The notes under the pieces are model-generated. The model was not told the origin of the DNA and did not search any database. It worked only from the letters and a program-made list of their open reading frames with translations. The translations under genes and the position numbers were made by a program. Shown here piece after piece: positions 25,640-38,399 of a stretch of 64,000 nucleotides of DNA. Each line of letters begins with the position of its first letter. Positions within the stretch are counted from its first letter, which is position 1. Source of the stretch: Epiperipatus broadwayi (taxonomy: Eukaryota; Onychophora; Udeonychophora; Euonychophora; Peripatidae); assembly GCA_028023455.1 (NCBI GenBank), contig JAQFVV010006238.1, positions 4,598,572 through 4,662,571 on the forward strand, given 5' to 3'.

Positions 25640-26473
25640 ATAATGTATGGAAACCATTGTAGGATGAATGACTTTCAAAGTTTAATCCATTTACTCCAAT
25701 TTTTAACTTTTCTTCTCAACACACCAGAAAACTTTCTTATTCATCAATCTATCTCATATGCAGTATCTTTCTGCGTCTTTTACAATCGATTGGAATCCAA
25801 TTAAAGATTTCAATTGTTCATTTATTATCATCTCTTCTAACAATATGTCCAGCCCAACTCCACTTCAATCTCTTAATCATTTCAGTGATGTCAGTAACCC
25901 CTGTTTATTCTCTCACTCACATATTTTGTTTCTGATCTCTTTATGTTACTTCTAATATACATGTCTCCACACTTTATTGAGTTGTCTGAAGTTTCTGCAT
26001 TGTGCTTCTGGTAAGTGTGCAAATCTCAGAATCATAAGTAAGAACTAGTAAAGCACATATTTTAAAATCTTTTTCTTTTAAATATATAGACATATTTCCT
26101 TTTAATATTAAATTATTTCTATCAAGAACACTCCATCAAGTTTAATTCTATGATTAATTTTGTCCATTATGTTTCTATCTATATTAGTAATCTGACTAAA
26201 GTCTTTGTAGTAGTTAATGTATAATTCATTATTATCAAACTTTCTTATTTTTTTCTGAGAACATTACTTTAATCTTTTGATTATTTATTTTTAGTCCTAT
26301 TTCTTGCTTTATTTTTATTCTTATTTTCACTTGATAGCTCTTGAAATGAGCAAAAAGTTTAGACTTTGTGGCTAATTATTCCAATGTATAAATATATAAA
26401 ATTTACTAAAATGCATGAACACACAAAGTTGAAGACAAAGAAATCTTAATACCATGGATTGATAGCTCTTGCA

Positions 26474-26614
26474 ACATTTTGTAATGCTCTTTTTTTTTAA
26501 GTGTCATAGCATCGGCCGGGACGTGAACCCGCAACCCGGGCAACTGCCTGCTAGTGCAAGGCAAGGCAGTCACGCTGACCTCTCGACCACCAATGCAAGA
26601 CATTTTGTAATGCT
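26474..26614 (-). mobile_element. SINE S1 with perfect 15-bp target duplication
   Basis: The element at 26489-26599 is flanked by ACATTTTGTAATGCT at 26474-26488 and 26600-26614. On the minus strand it starts CATTGGTGGTCGAGAGGTC (box-A-like), has a box-B-like GGTTCACGTCCCGG, and ends GATGCTATGACAC plus a short A-rich tail. The tRNA-like part is almost the whole element. It sits inside the old RTE copy, so it is younger than that copy. Confidence 0.9.
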
Positions 26615-26716
26615 TTGAAGACATTATTTGTGATAAGAATCACATCAGCTGCAAAATTTAGAAGACTTAAATAATCTATATTTACTTTTATTTTTTAGCT
26701 TCTCATTTTAATCTAC

Positions 26717-27281
26717 AAAATATTATTTTAATACATTGTACAGGCTTAAACTTGTATTAATAGGTGTAATATATGCGGGATTCGAACTCAGACTTTCACA
26801 CGACCCATTACTCTCAGTGCCATCTCATATTGCTGACCCATGATCACACACATGTTGAAAAGATAAATAATCACCAAGATACGTATTTCATGCTAAACCA
26901 GCAATCATCAGTTGGTCCAGATTACTATCCTCACACACACACATATATATATACCTTGGCACTAACAGGGGCTTTGAACGTTCTACCATCAGATTTTCAA
27001 TGAAATGGAAGGCTGAAGAGTTGTGAGTTGGAATAGTTTGAAGCCTGTCCATTAGAGTATGAAGATTGGCTATCTTAATATAAAGCTGAGCACTGATTAT
27101 ATATATGTGTGAGGATAGTAATCTGGACCAACTGATAATTGCTGGTTTAGCATGAAATACGTATATTGGTGATTATTTATCTTTTCAACATGTGTGTGAT
27201 CATGGATCAGCAATACGAGATGGCACTGAGAGTAATGGGTCATGTGAAAGTCTGAGTTCGAATCCCGCAAAATATTATTTT
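26717..27281. mobile_element. FB3 palindromic tRNA-like element with 13-bp target duplication
   Basis: The arms, 26773-26935 and 27105-27268, are inverted copies (GCGGGATTCGAACTCAGACT against AGTCTGAGTTCGAATCCCGC). The duplication AAAATATTATTTT lies at 26717-26729 and 27269-27281. Host RTE sequence continues across it, which supports the limits. Each arm ends in a box-B-like GAGTTCGAATCCCGC placed at the element terminus, an unusual position because tRNA-derived SINEs normally carry the tRNA part at their 5' end. A 43-bp non-palindromic piece lies on the left only. Confidence 0.85.
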
Positions 27282-28379
27282 GTAAAGCTGCTTTAAATAA
27301 ATTTTGAGATATAGAATTATCCTGTCCTACACCTTTCTCACTGTTAAGCCTTTTAGCATCCCCATATAATCTAATCACTGCATTTTGATTAATATTTTTC
27401 ATAATATGACAATATTCTGAGTAAATATGTTGATGATACAATGCTTTAATCATCACAGAAATGCTTACAGAATTAAATGCATTTTTATAATCTACAAATC
27501 CAAAGCTTAATGGCAGTTCATATTCATTGGATCTTTTTCTAATATTTGGATTTAATCCTCTGTGCTAAGACCCCTTTTAAATTCATTTTGTTCTTTTAAT
27601 TAATTAGAATCCCAAGTTTGCTGTAGATGAGTTATCTTGATAAAGATTTTGTATAGAATTGATGAAAGATCAATAGATCTATAATTGCTAATAATTTTGT
27701 TTATCACTTTTCTTAACATTACTACTACTTTTGCATTCTTCTAATTATCTGGCATATCTTCATCATTTAGACATTTTGGCATCAATAATTTTATCATTTT
27801 GTGGATCTTTTTTTTTGCTTCTTACATTTAATTGCATGCCCCATTTCTTCATTTAGAGTGCTGGACAATACTAAGATGTAATAACTAAAGAAGATATTTC
27901 TTGTTCTTTATTATTATATATTTGTTTATAGATCTGTTCCACATATTTCATTATATCATTTCTTTTTTTTAGTAATAGTTCCATTTTTTCTTTTTATTGC
28001 AGAATTAACTTTTCTTCCACATCATTTATTGTTTTACACTTATGACACTTTTATTTTTTTCTGTAGCTTTCTTTGCCAATTTGCAATTATATGTTTTATA
28101 TCATATTAATTTTTTGTGTGTTATTTTACAAAACTTGATATTGATTCTTCATAAGGGATCATGTGTAAAAAAATTATATTCCTTCTTTTCTTTAGTTATT
28201 CTGTCATCTCAGTCAAAGATTTTCTGGAAAATTATTGGGGTTTTTTTGTTTGGGTATTAACTATCTTTCTTGCACATATTAATTGAGTATCAGTTATCTC
28301 CATATTGATCTATGTTTGTTAATATTTTTAAATGATTTGCAAGTTGTTATTTAAATTCATGGGAGTATTTCCAAAAATT

Positions 28380-28499
28380 AGGAATATCAATTGTTTTTTT
28401 AAGTGTCATAGCATCGGCCGGGATGCGAACCTGCCTGCAAGTGCAAGGCAGTCACGCTGACCTCTCAACCACCAATGCAAGACAGGAATATCAATTGTT
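28380..28499 (-). mobile_element. SINE S1 with 16-bp target duplication
   Basis: The S1 copy at 28396-28483 on the minus strand is flanked by AGGAATATCAATTGTT at 28380-28395 and 28484-28499. It is slightly shortened in the middle compared with the copy at 26489. It is nested in the endonuclease region of the old RTE copy. Confidence 0.9.
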
Positions 28500-29689
28500 A
28501 ATACTGTCTTTAGTAATAGTTTTGCCTCTCTAGTTTTGCATCACCATATATCTTACATCTCACTAATTGATTACTTTTTTTATGTTGGATCTCTTAAGGA
28601 CATTTTGATCTTTAAATGTATTTTTCCTTTCATCAAAATATAATCTAATTCTGTTGTGCCTTCATTTGGATGCTTCCATATCTATTTCCATTTAGTATTT
28701 TTCTCAAAAAAAAAAAAGAAAGAAAAAGAATTTATTAATATACATGTTTTGTTCTGTACACTCCACAAATCTATGCCTTATCTCATTTCTATCACTATAT
28801 CTAAATTTATTTACAGCTCATTTATCTTTCCATCATTTACCAATTCTAGCATTAAAATCTCTCGTGAAAATTTTCAAATGTTGTTTGATCTGATGAAAAG
28901 CATTCTCAACTTCATCACAGTGAAAACTTGTTGGAGCTTTTGATATCTTCCATTAATTTGAATAACTAATCTTGCCACTCTGTCTGATATACCATCAATC
29001 TCCACAATGTTGCATTTCCATCGGTATTTATAATGAATCCCACTCAACATGAGCTTTCAATATTTGTGCCTTTGTAATAAAGTAATATCCACTTTTTGAA
29101 ACTACTATCTTTTTTTGCTTCCTTTTTTAACTTGACCAATTCCAACAATATTCATGCACTCTTCCTTCACTGGAAAAAGATCACAATACTGTCTTCCTGG
29201 GTCTACAATTAGAGGATTCATAGTGTCCTTTCTGTCTGCTTGGTAACCATTATCTTTGCCAGAAACTTTATACCACTTTCTGGAAATAAAAGTATTCTAG
29301 TTTTGTGTGTGAATATTTATTTTAAAAAGAAATAATTCACACACATACCTTTTGCCTTCAAGAATAATCAACTGATATTTTATTTAAACTATAAGGCAGC
29401 AGCTAAGAAGAAAGGCCATGGAGTTTATTTTTATGATCTTGACCTATGTGGGAAAATACCAATATATTTACCACATTAACTGATGCAAGTTGATCAGCAG
29501 CCCATCTTTATTTGTTTATTATATGATTAGTTATATAGTCATAATAGCTGCCAATATAAGAATGGATATAGCAATATCTCATGTCTTTTAAGTCAATAGA
29601 ATGAAATCAAAGGAGCATCTTTTTGTTAACCTCAAATTTCTTTCTTAAGCCACTAGCCATATATATGCCTATTATTTTCTCATATTATT

Positions 29690-29915
29690 GTTCCACTGCA
29701 GTTTTATTTCCAAAGTTAATTCAGTTTCTCTGATTTTTAGCTTCTTTTCTCCATTTTATATCAATGAATGTCCTTATTTCATCTATCTTACTTGTGGTCT
29801 CTTTTTGGATCTTGCACAATCTCTTGGAATTAAATTTAAAACTAAATTTAAAACTTCTACTCTCCATCTATTATCATCTCTTCTAGAAGTATGTCCACTC
29901 CAGATGTTTTGGTTT
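29690..29915 (-). mobile_element. Old RTE 3'-end fragment
   Basis: The sequence follows the complement of the RTE C-terminal region: CTTACTTGTGGTCTCTTTTT, GCACAATCTCTTGGAATTAA, ATCTATTATCATCTCTTCTA. It has an internal 12-bp duplication of an AAATTTAAAACT unit. It is separate from, and upstream of, the long RTE copy ending near 29570. Confidence 0.6.
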
Positions 29916-30124
29916 CATAATTATTTAAATGAAATATATAAATTTCTTGAGTTTTAATCTAACTTCCACATAAACAATATAAAATCTTGCAGAAATGATA
30001 TACCTAACTGATAGTCAATCAAAATATGTCTCGCCTCATCTGAGCTCCTAAGAACTTATGTGAAAGACCAGTTTAAACAAGTCTAACTATGAGAATGAAA
30101 TTTTAGTCATTGTAGATAAAGTCT

Positions 30125-31121
30125 TATTGAAAGATTGTATTTATATGTTAGACTATTTCCATTGTCTACTATTAAATATCTAATGAGTTAGAAAAATTCA
30201 ACTTTATTTACACTTTCCAATTACATTCCACTGTTATTAATAGCACCCAAGATAGTATATACACAACATTTTGAGTGGTAGTGTTCTCCTTTCTTCTTCA
30301 TGTGTTGCTGGCCTGATCAGTGACAGTACTGACATGGGAATCACCTGGATGTTTATATTTTTGAATACTGAATTATAAATTTAATGTTCTAACCAACTGA
30401 GCCATCCTGCCAAAGTCAACACACAGTAGAAATTTCATATACTTTTCTATGAGGTTACTCCTGATTTCTTCATTTTTCCTAAGAGCAAAGCAAATTAGTG
30501 GTTCCCAGACATTATGCCTAGTCACATTTGGGTTGATTTATGGGGGTTATTTGCCATTGTCATGACTGACTAGTGATTGTACCATGGGACTCAAACCTGA
30601 ACCTTTAGATTCTTGAATATTGAATTTTAAGGTAACATGCCAACCGAGCCAATCTGCCAATGATAACAGCCAGTAGAAACTTCATATTATCTATGAGATT
30701 CCTCCTGATTTCTTTCCTTTTTCCTGAGAGAAAATTTTGGGAACCCACTAATTGACTTTGCTCTCAGGAAAAAGTGGAGAAATAAGGAGGCATCTCATAG
30801 AATAGTCTATGAAATATCTACTGATTCTTGGCTTTAGTAAGTTGGCACTGTTGATTAGTGTGTTGTTACCTTAAAATTCAATATTCAAAAATCTAAAGGT
30901 TCAAGTTGATTACCATACTAGTACTGTCACTGATCAGGTCAGCAACATCTGGAGAACAGAAGACAATAATATCATTCAAAACAGTGTGCTATAACAGCAA
31001 ATGAATGCAATTGGAAAGTTAATTATTTCTAAAGACATTCTATATTAAATGATGGAAATAGTTCAGCATACAACTAAAATGTCAGCATCAGAAACCTTCA
31101 GGCAAGCACTTCTATTGAAAG
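30125..31121. mobile_element. FB2 palindromic element, long form
   Basis: The outer arms (30146-30360 and 30890-31095) are inverted copies: ACTATTTCCATTGTCTACTA on the left against AATGATGGAAATAGTTCAGC on the right. Between them lie further inverted tRNA-like modules with box-A complements CCAACTGAGCCATCCTGCC (30390) and CCAACCGAGCCAATCTGCC (30640), and a box-B complement GGGACTCAAACC (about 30586). The duplication TATTGAAAG flanks the element at 30125-30133 and 31113-31121. The right tail GAAACCTTCAGGCAAGCAC recurs in the FB2 copies at 56702 and 63392. A complement of a hammerhead-like CTGAAGAAGAA stretch is degenerate here. Confidence 0.75.
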
Positions 31122-34100
31122 TGTTTCAATATAATGTACCCAAGATAAAATCCTAAGTTATTCTTTTTTACTATATTTGCAACTACTCAATGTCATATTA
31201 TTTCTTTGTTGAGCCACTTTCTTTCTATAATACTCTACTCATCTCTATAGTGAGTAAAATTTTATTTTCCCAGTTAGTTATTTCTAAACTTTGTATCCTC
31301 TATAAGGTCTTTTTAATATATTTAAAGTTAGATATGTACGTTATCTGTGAGACTTTAATGTTGTTTGGTATAGTAGTTAAGGAGGTATTCACTTTCAGTA
31401 AATTTACATTTTACGGTAACATTTCTTGCCATATATTTCCAATATTATATATATGTATGTATTTGATAGAATATATGAATCGGCACAAACATATTAAAAT
31501 CTACTGTTTATATAATAAGTTTTATTAACTGCTTCTTTTGTTTTTATATTGTATTTCTAGAGGGGAAAAAAATAAATTGAAGGTTAGCAGTAGTGATAAA
31601 ACCAATATTACCTTCTGCGATCTGATAACTATTTATTCCATCAAATGTAATAAGATTATAAACCGTTATTAATTTTACATTGTGTTAGCTGAAGGTAACT
31701 CTCTAAAAGCTTTTACAAGTCTGACAACATGTTTTGGGTCATTGCTTTCTCACTGAAAAAAATCACAGCTTTAGTTTTATGTTGGGAAACTAATCTTTAT
31801 TTTAATTTGGATAGTTTTTTTTTTTTTGTTTATATATATATAATGTATTTGTCAAATCTGTAAAATATTTTTTTATCTTTTTAAAATCCAATTGATTGAA
31901 AATACCTTAAGCCATTTGGTGTTAATCTAAATCTTAATTAAGTGCAATTATTTTATTTTAAAAAAAACTAATTGTACGATTTCTCTTGTAAGCTTAAAAG
32001 TAAATAAATTGGATAGCTACGTTCATAGGACGAAATTCAAATCTAAACAAACCCTACAGCATTATTAAAAAAAATGTTGAGTTTCTGTCAAATGAATATC
32101 AGTATATTGATTAAAAGCAAAATTATATTTTTAACATGATACAGACTTTACTTATGGTAAGAGAGTTGTCATGTATATGTAGCTTGTTTTTTTATTTTTT
32201 TCTAGATGAAATGTTATTTGCCCTATATTTGAATGGCATGGTTAGAAGCACGCTGAGTGCTTATCTGGCCAAATTCAAGTATTTTGAAAATTTTTATTTA
32301 ACATAGAATTTGTCTATAATCTTGTAACCGATTTTTAATATACTTCTATCAAATAGATTTTTTTCAAATTTTGTACAGGTTAGGTATTGATCACAATGCT
32401 GTATATTAGGGTTGCCTAACAGTGTTGGAGGGACAGATATTAAATCACATTGGGATCAATTCAATAAGTTTTCAATTATGTGCAATAGATAATGATATAT
32501 CTTTTTTTAATTACACCTCCTTTGAATTGCATGCCTAATTCACTAAAAAGCATTTACAATTAATTAAAATATTAAGAAACAATATTTATGGGTGAAATCT
32601 TATTTTGTCTTGATTGTTTGACTAAAACTTATTTTTTTAAAAAATGTTGTCTTTGTCAACACAAAAATCTTGTAAACATTTTAATCCTGTAAATGACTTC
32701 TGTTCACTCTTCTCCCCTAGTGACAGTTTTGTTAAGCTTCAAATTTTTATTCATCAAATTTATATTTTTTTTGTAATATGATTTCAAAAATTTCATATTA
32801 TGTGTATACCAACAAACAAAATAATAAATAGAATAGTGAATATTCTGCTACACTTGCAACACATTTATATATATATAGTTCTATTTGTTTACTTTCCCTG
32901 ACGCACTTTAAAACTGGCTGCTTTCACAATTTCCACTGGCCTTGATTTTCCAATACTTTGGCCCCCAGTCCAGTTTAGCTGCAAGCGAACACATCTGGCT
33001 TTGTCATAGAGCATTGTAACTATCACTATGAGCTTCTTTTAGCTGCAATCACTTCCATCTCTCTACAACCATCCACTTGCTAAACTCACTGGAAATCTAC
33101 TGGAAAATTAACTCTTCACATCTAACTGCTATCCAGATGGTGTCCTCCATCTCCAGTTTCACAAACTTATTGGGCCTGTTCAGCTGCTGACCATGAATAC
33201 ATTTTTATTGAGCACTGCACTATCACTGAAGCTACTGTCATTTACATTTCTCTCCAACATGAACTGGAAAATGAACAATGCATTTTGTTGATTACTCTAT
33301 TTATAGTTTTTATCTTACAATGGAATTCATCTTAGCTTTTAATTACTTATACAATTAATTACTTATTTCCATATATGGTAATGTTTTAGGTCTATCGCTA
33401 ATTAATTGGTGTCATAGAAATTTATTTTCATATGAGGTAATTTATAGTCTATTCCATTAATTAATTAGTCTCTTATCAAGAAATATTTGTAATTAGAAAA
33501 TATTTCTTGGAATTTATTGATCGCAATGTTCTTATTGCAATTAACATAAATTTAATCCTTAATTAAATCTAATGCTTATCCGTAAGTGATCAAAAATATA
33601 TTTTTACTTTTTCTGGAGTGCACAAACTTTTACTAATATCAATGTAAATATTTTTACAAAACATCACATTACCAATGAGATTGCTAAGAAGTGCACTGTA
33701 TTGTTATCGCTCATCTATAATGCTCATAAATATTTGCAGTTTAAAACAAAACAGACTTATTCTAAATCACTTTCTAAATTGTAACAAATATTGTTCAGAT
33801 TACCCAAAATTAATGAAATTCTATTTAAAATGTAAAACATTATAGTTTTTATAAAATGACAAAAGTAATTCCATAGAAACCTTTACAATTCATTTTCCTT
33901 CAGCCAATCTGAAATTACAACATTACCTTAATTTATTTGTTTTGAGTTGTCTTCATCTAAAAATAAAAAAAATAATCCTGAACTTAATTATATATTTTTC
34001 TAAAATAGCAATATTTTATGCAAAAAATCAATATAAAAAAAAATTATGGGAAATTACTTTTTTATTATTGAAATTGAAACAACAAAAGTAACCAATCACA

Positions 34101-35328
34101 TGCATTTTATTGTGGTGAGAATGAGAAACTACCAATTAATTGCTCTGATGAGGAGGTGGAGCTTCAGACTGAATTGAAACTAAAATTGAAATGTATGCCA
34201 TCTCTGGACTGTTTTTCCAACTAAATCACCAATATTACATTTAGTTCTCAAATTTCCCAGTAGAATGAATTCAAGATGAACATTGTGACATATCATTTTT
34301 GATTGACAGGCTTTAAAGCATGATTTGTCATGCTATTACATCATTTAAAGGGATCATGTGTACAAGTTTCATTTCAAAATATTGGAAATATAGTAACATT
34401 GTAAATAATTATAAAAAATATTTTTATAAAATAACACTTTTATTAAATTTGATGAGTAATGTATTGAAACCAGAAAAAAAAATTTTTTTGCTTTAATTAC
34501 AATTTTTGTCATTATATGCAATTTGAAATAAAACTGGAATTTCGTAAATTAATTAATCAATTCTGCATGCTTTTATTTCAAGTCACATATGAGATCAAAA
34601 ATGTGATTGAATGTGATTATATTAATTAATGGATGTCCTATGTAATGATCAAAATTGTGGGTGAAAGAATTTTTTTTTTGTTTTTTAGTGCATAATCTTT
34701 AAATTAAATATACCCTTTTTTATAATATATTTTTCATATATACAATTATTTATTTTTCTCCGTTGGACATTTGATCTTCAAATTTTAACCTTACTGTTGC
34801 ACTAAATTACATTTCATACATTGACATTTTTTGTTTGGTCTCTACTTTAGTCACAGTCTGTCCATTGGTCATGTGAATGTTTGTTATTTTTCTTTGACTC
34901 CTAATTTGAAGACACTTTGATTATTCTATAACTAATGAAAGAGAAGACCAACTTTATCTTTCAACAACTTGGTGCTCATTTTTTAATTAAGATGTCGACC
35001 GGAACAATAAGATTGTTGAGTTATGCAAAAGGATAAGTCAATATGTTGAATATGTTATAAAGATGGAACTCAAATCAACATAATGGAAATAGTTATTTTA
35101 TATAATCAGTACTTCTTTGGATGAGCTATATATCAAGGTGAGCATATTTATTCCATTATTGCCATAAAGTGTAACATATCTGATACTGCTTAGTCTGGAA
35201 TGGACTATAGTTGCTGCACATTAGATTTACACCTGTTTATATGTGTTTAGATGTATCTTGATCTATGGATATTTTATTTCACTTATTTAACCAAGACAAT
35301 TAATTAACTTAGATTTATGTAATTAATC
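31122..35328. other. AT-rich intergenic with one GC-richer island
   Basis: No gene or known repeat was supported in 4.2 kb. The stretch 32880-33290 is clearly less AT-rich than its surroundings, is rich in CT and CA words, and has no ORF of note or recognised family. The 112-aa ORF at 31190-31528 is hydrophobic and looks like a chance ORF. Confidence 0.45.
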
Positions 35329-36565
35329 TCATCAAAAATGGAAATTAATGAAGTCTGTTATATTGTTTTTTTCATATAAATTATCATAAATAATTAATAA
35401 AACATATATAACAGCTAAATATATATATATATATTAATAATTATCCATATAAAGCCTTTTTCAGCACATGGTTTTGAGTCCTTTTCAAATGTTCAGCATC
35501 TATTTTAATGTTAACCAATTATTGCAGTTATAACACCATCTAGTGTTTTATAATGGAAATAAAATAACAATAACAAAATAAAATATCAGTAAAATAGAAT
35601 AAAAAATTTTCATATAGAAATTCAACATAACATCAAAGAATTAATTATATAAGATAACATTATACATAATATGTAATACAGACATTATACTTTATATATA
35701 CTACCTTATATAATTTTGCATAATACATAAACTTAATTTTTCATTCACTTTTAACTGACAGTTGTTAGCAAAATTTATTGAAGTTTAATAAATATTCTTA
35801 CGATTATTTAAGTTATATATATAATATAAAATTATTTCATATATTTCTCCTCTCTTTAGAACTTTAATGCAATTTAAAGGTTTAATATTTTTGCAGCATT
35901 TATTTTATTTCCATATGTTAAGTAATGAATATATAAAGCAGATTTATCATCTCATCTATTAATTGTATTGTTATGATTTTTGGCTTTTACATCTATTTCC
36001 TTTTATCGCCATAATAAATCATATTCCAATGGTCACAATTAATCTTACATATGATTTCTTTTTTATATTTTATATCATTTCTTAATTTATAATTACCTAT
36101 GAATTTATTCAGATTTTTACTATTCAACCATCCAATATTTATATGCTTATTAATGTATTTTTTTTTTTTGTTTTTTATTGATGTAATTTTGGAATAATAT
36201 GGAAGTTAGGTCGAGATGATAAAGCTGCTTTATACATTTGCTGTATAACATATGGATATGAAATAGATGCTACAAAAATATTAAATCTTTAAATTGCATT
36301 AAAGATTAAAAAAGAAGATAAATATATGAAATATTTTATATTAAGCATAACTTAAAAATTGTATGAATATTTATAAAACTTCAATAAATTTAGTTAAAAG
36401 TTAATGGAAAGTTAAGTATATGTATTATTTATTTTATGAATTTAAAATATCATCTACACATTTTTTCTTTTCAAAATAGTTCATAATTTTTCATATATGT
36501 CAATGAATACATCAAACTTTTTTTTAACTTGTTTTTATATGACTATAACAAAATTAAATAAAATT

Positions 36566-36604
36566 CATCCAACGTTTCGACCATTTTATATAGTCTTTTT
36601 CAAG
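36566..36604 (-). ncRNA. Degenerate hammerhead-ribozyme-derived motif (left arm)
   Basis: The minus strand reads CTTGAAAAAGACTA, a 7-nt loop, then TGGTCGAAACGTTGG. GACTA/TGGTC can form stem II of a hammerhead and GAAAC matches the conserved second core strand. The first core strand, which should be CTGANGA, reads TTGAAAA, so the catalytic G is lost. Penelope-like elements are known to carry such motifs in their terminal repeats. Self-cleavage is not expected. Confidence 0.55.
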
Positions 36605-37333
36605 AAACACAATATATATATAATAAATATCACATATTCCAAACAAATGCAAAAATATTCAAAATTCTCTTTACTTCAACACCTTTTCTATTACAAACAA
36701 TCTCAACTTAATCAATTTTTTACATTTATATACCCATCCAAAAATACCTTAAAACATTTAATAAACTAATAATCAGCTTTTTTAAGCTAATGCACATGCG
36801 CTTTGTGGATTTTAACAATAAATGAATACTCTCATTTTCCAATACAAGATAAAGTCTTTGTTAAACAATAGAATGAATCCACCTATTCTTTCAACCCAAA
36901 CATTTAAGTATGGGCCAATCTTAAGTGCTGGAAAAAAAGCTGATTATTAGTTTATTACAATTCAAAAACATTGTGCTATATAAAATAAATATCTCATTTA
37001 CATATGTTTAATTTCATTTAAGAATGACGTATCGTAAATTCTAGTAAATTTCGCAGGCATCATTCATTCAGACATAGTAAAAGTAATTTAAAGTGATTGT
37101 TTAATATCTTCACACTCTCATTTCCAGATACTTAAGATTTGCCCATACTTAAACGTTTGGGTTGAAAGAATAGGTGGATTCATTCTATTCTTTCACAAAG
37201 ACTTTATCTTGTATTGGAAAATGAGAGTATTCATTTATTGTTAAAATCCACAAAGCACATGTGCATTAGCTTAAAAAAACTGTTTATTAGTTTATTACAA
37301 TTCAAAAACATTGTGCTATATAAAATAAATATC

Positions 37334-37590
37334 TCACTTAAAACATTTAGTTAACAAACCTATCCTGTTTAATTCAGGTTTAATTTCATTAATGTAAATT
37401 CCTTCCTTTATCTTTCTTTCATGGTATGACTTTATACATTGTAAAGGTTTTATTTCAAAATCTTTATGTTTAAATTTATTCATATGATTGTAAATAGCAG
37501 AATTTTTATCACTTAAATGCTGTTTTAATCTAGTTTTCAATTTTTTTTTGTAGTCCCAACATATGACATCTCTTTATTTTTTTAAAAACA
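37334..37590 (-). pseudogene. GIY-YIG endonuclease C-terminal remnant (Penelope, left half)
   Basis: The minus strand encodes KTRLKQHLSDKNSAIYNHM, then HKDFEIKPLQ and YHERKIKEGIYINEIKPELN. This is the usual C-terminal half of the GIY-YIG endonuclease in EN-positive Penelope-like elements (R..EH....SAI..H......D...I.....R...E...I.....LN), including the conserved Glu of KEGIYI and the final Asn. The upstream part (VICWDYKKKL, in place of the family's YVGxTxRxL) is readable to about 37590, where stops begin. It would have nicked target DNA for insertion. It is a fragment of about 68-85 codons without the reverse transcriptase, so it is not functional. Confidence 0.8.
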
Positions 37591-37929
37591 ATTCAAACAT
37601 TTTATTATGTAAACTGAATTCATAATCTCTAAACTATTACATTCTCTATTATTATTAATTTAAAAATTTAAACTTTTTTCTTTTTATAAACTGGATAAAT
37701 GAAAACATTATATTTCTTATTAAATTGGTTTCAGTATATGCAAAGATTTGTTTCTTAAAGTTAGAAAATTATTTTAAATGATTAATAAGAAATATAATGT
37801 TTTCATTTATTCAGTTTATAAACAGAAAAAAAGTTTAAATTTTTTAATTAATATTATTAGGGAATGTAGTAATTTAGAGATTATGAATTCAGTTCACATA
37901 ATAAAATATTGAATTGTTTCAAAAAGAAT

Positions 37930-38160
37930 ATAGAGATGTCTTGTATTGGGACTTACAAAAAATAAATTGGAAACTAGATATAACAGCATTTAAGTGATAA
38001 AAATTCTGCTATTTACAATCATATGAATAAATGTAAACATAAACATTTTGAAATAAAATCTTTAGAATGTATATAGTCATACCATAAAAGAGTGATAAAG
38101 GAAAGAATTTACATTAGTGAAATTAAACCTGAATTAAACAGGATATTAATAGAAAAGAAA
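37930..38160 (+). pseudogene. GIY-YIG endonuclease remnant (Penelope, right half)
   Basis: This is an inverted, more decayed copy of the left remnant: the DNA order AAATTGGAAACTAGATATAA, ATTCTGCTATTTACAATCAT, AAAGGAAAGAATTTACATTA, AAACCTGAATTAAACAGGA matches the complement of 37360-37560. A single-base loss and stop codons interrupt every frame. Confidence 0.7.
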
Positions 38161-38361
38161 AAAGAAAATAATATTTGTTAATTACATGTTTTTAAGGTAT
38201 TTTTGGATGGGTATACAAATGTAAAAAAATTTGATTACGTTGAGATTGTTTGTAATAAAAAAGATATTGAGGTAGAGAATTTTTAATATTTTTTAATATT
38301 TTTGTATTTGTTTGGAATATATGGTATTTATTTATTATATATTTGAATTTTTTTTAGCGTT

Positions 38362-38399
38362 CCTTGAAAAAGAATACAAAATAGTTGAAACCTTCGATG
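38362..38399 (+). ncRNA. Degenerate hammerhead-derived motif (right arm)
   Basis: CCTTGAAAAAGAATA, a short loop, then TAGTTGAAACCTTCG is the inverted counterpart of the motif at 36566-36604. GAAAC is kept, but the first core strand is again TTGAAAA and stem II pairing is weaker. It is probably inactive. Confidence 0.5.

Larger units (their letters stand above)
25640..29570 (-). mobile_element. Old near-full-length RTE copy with nested insertions
   Basis: In minus orientation it parallels the better-preserved RTE at 44402-47703 from the 3' end (GTAGGATGAATGACTTTCAA at 25660) through RT, the EN/RT junction and endonuclease to the 5' region near 29400-29560 (AGAAGAAAGGCCATGG...GCAGCCCATC, cf. 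47430-47540). Stops and frameshifts are frequent, so it is a pseudogene. Three younger elements interrupt it: a SINE at 26489-26599, a palindromic FB3 element at 26730-27268 and a SINE at 28396-28483. Removing them restores continuous RTE order, which dates them as later events. Confidence 0.8.

Noticed and set aside
31190-31528. 112-aa ORF, hydrophobic
   Set aside because: Same reason: no recognisable domain and a composition typical of random AT-rich translation.
36497-36769. 90-aa ORF on the plus strand
   Set aside because: It lies in the inverted terminal region of the Penelope-like element, contains the complement of the hammerhead-derived motif and has no protein motif.
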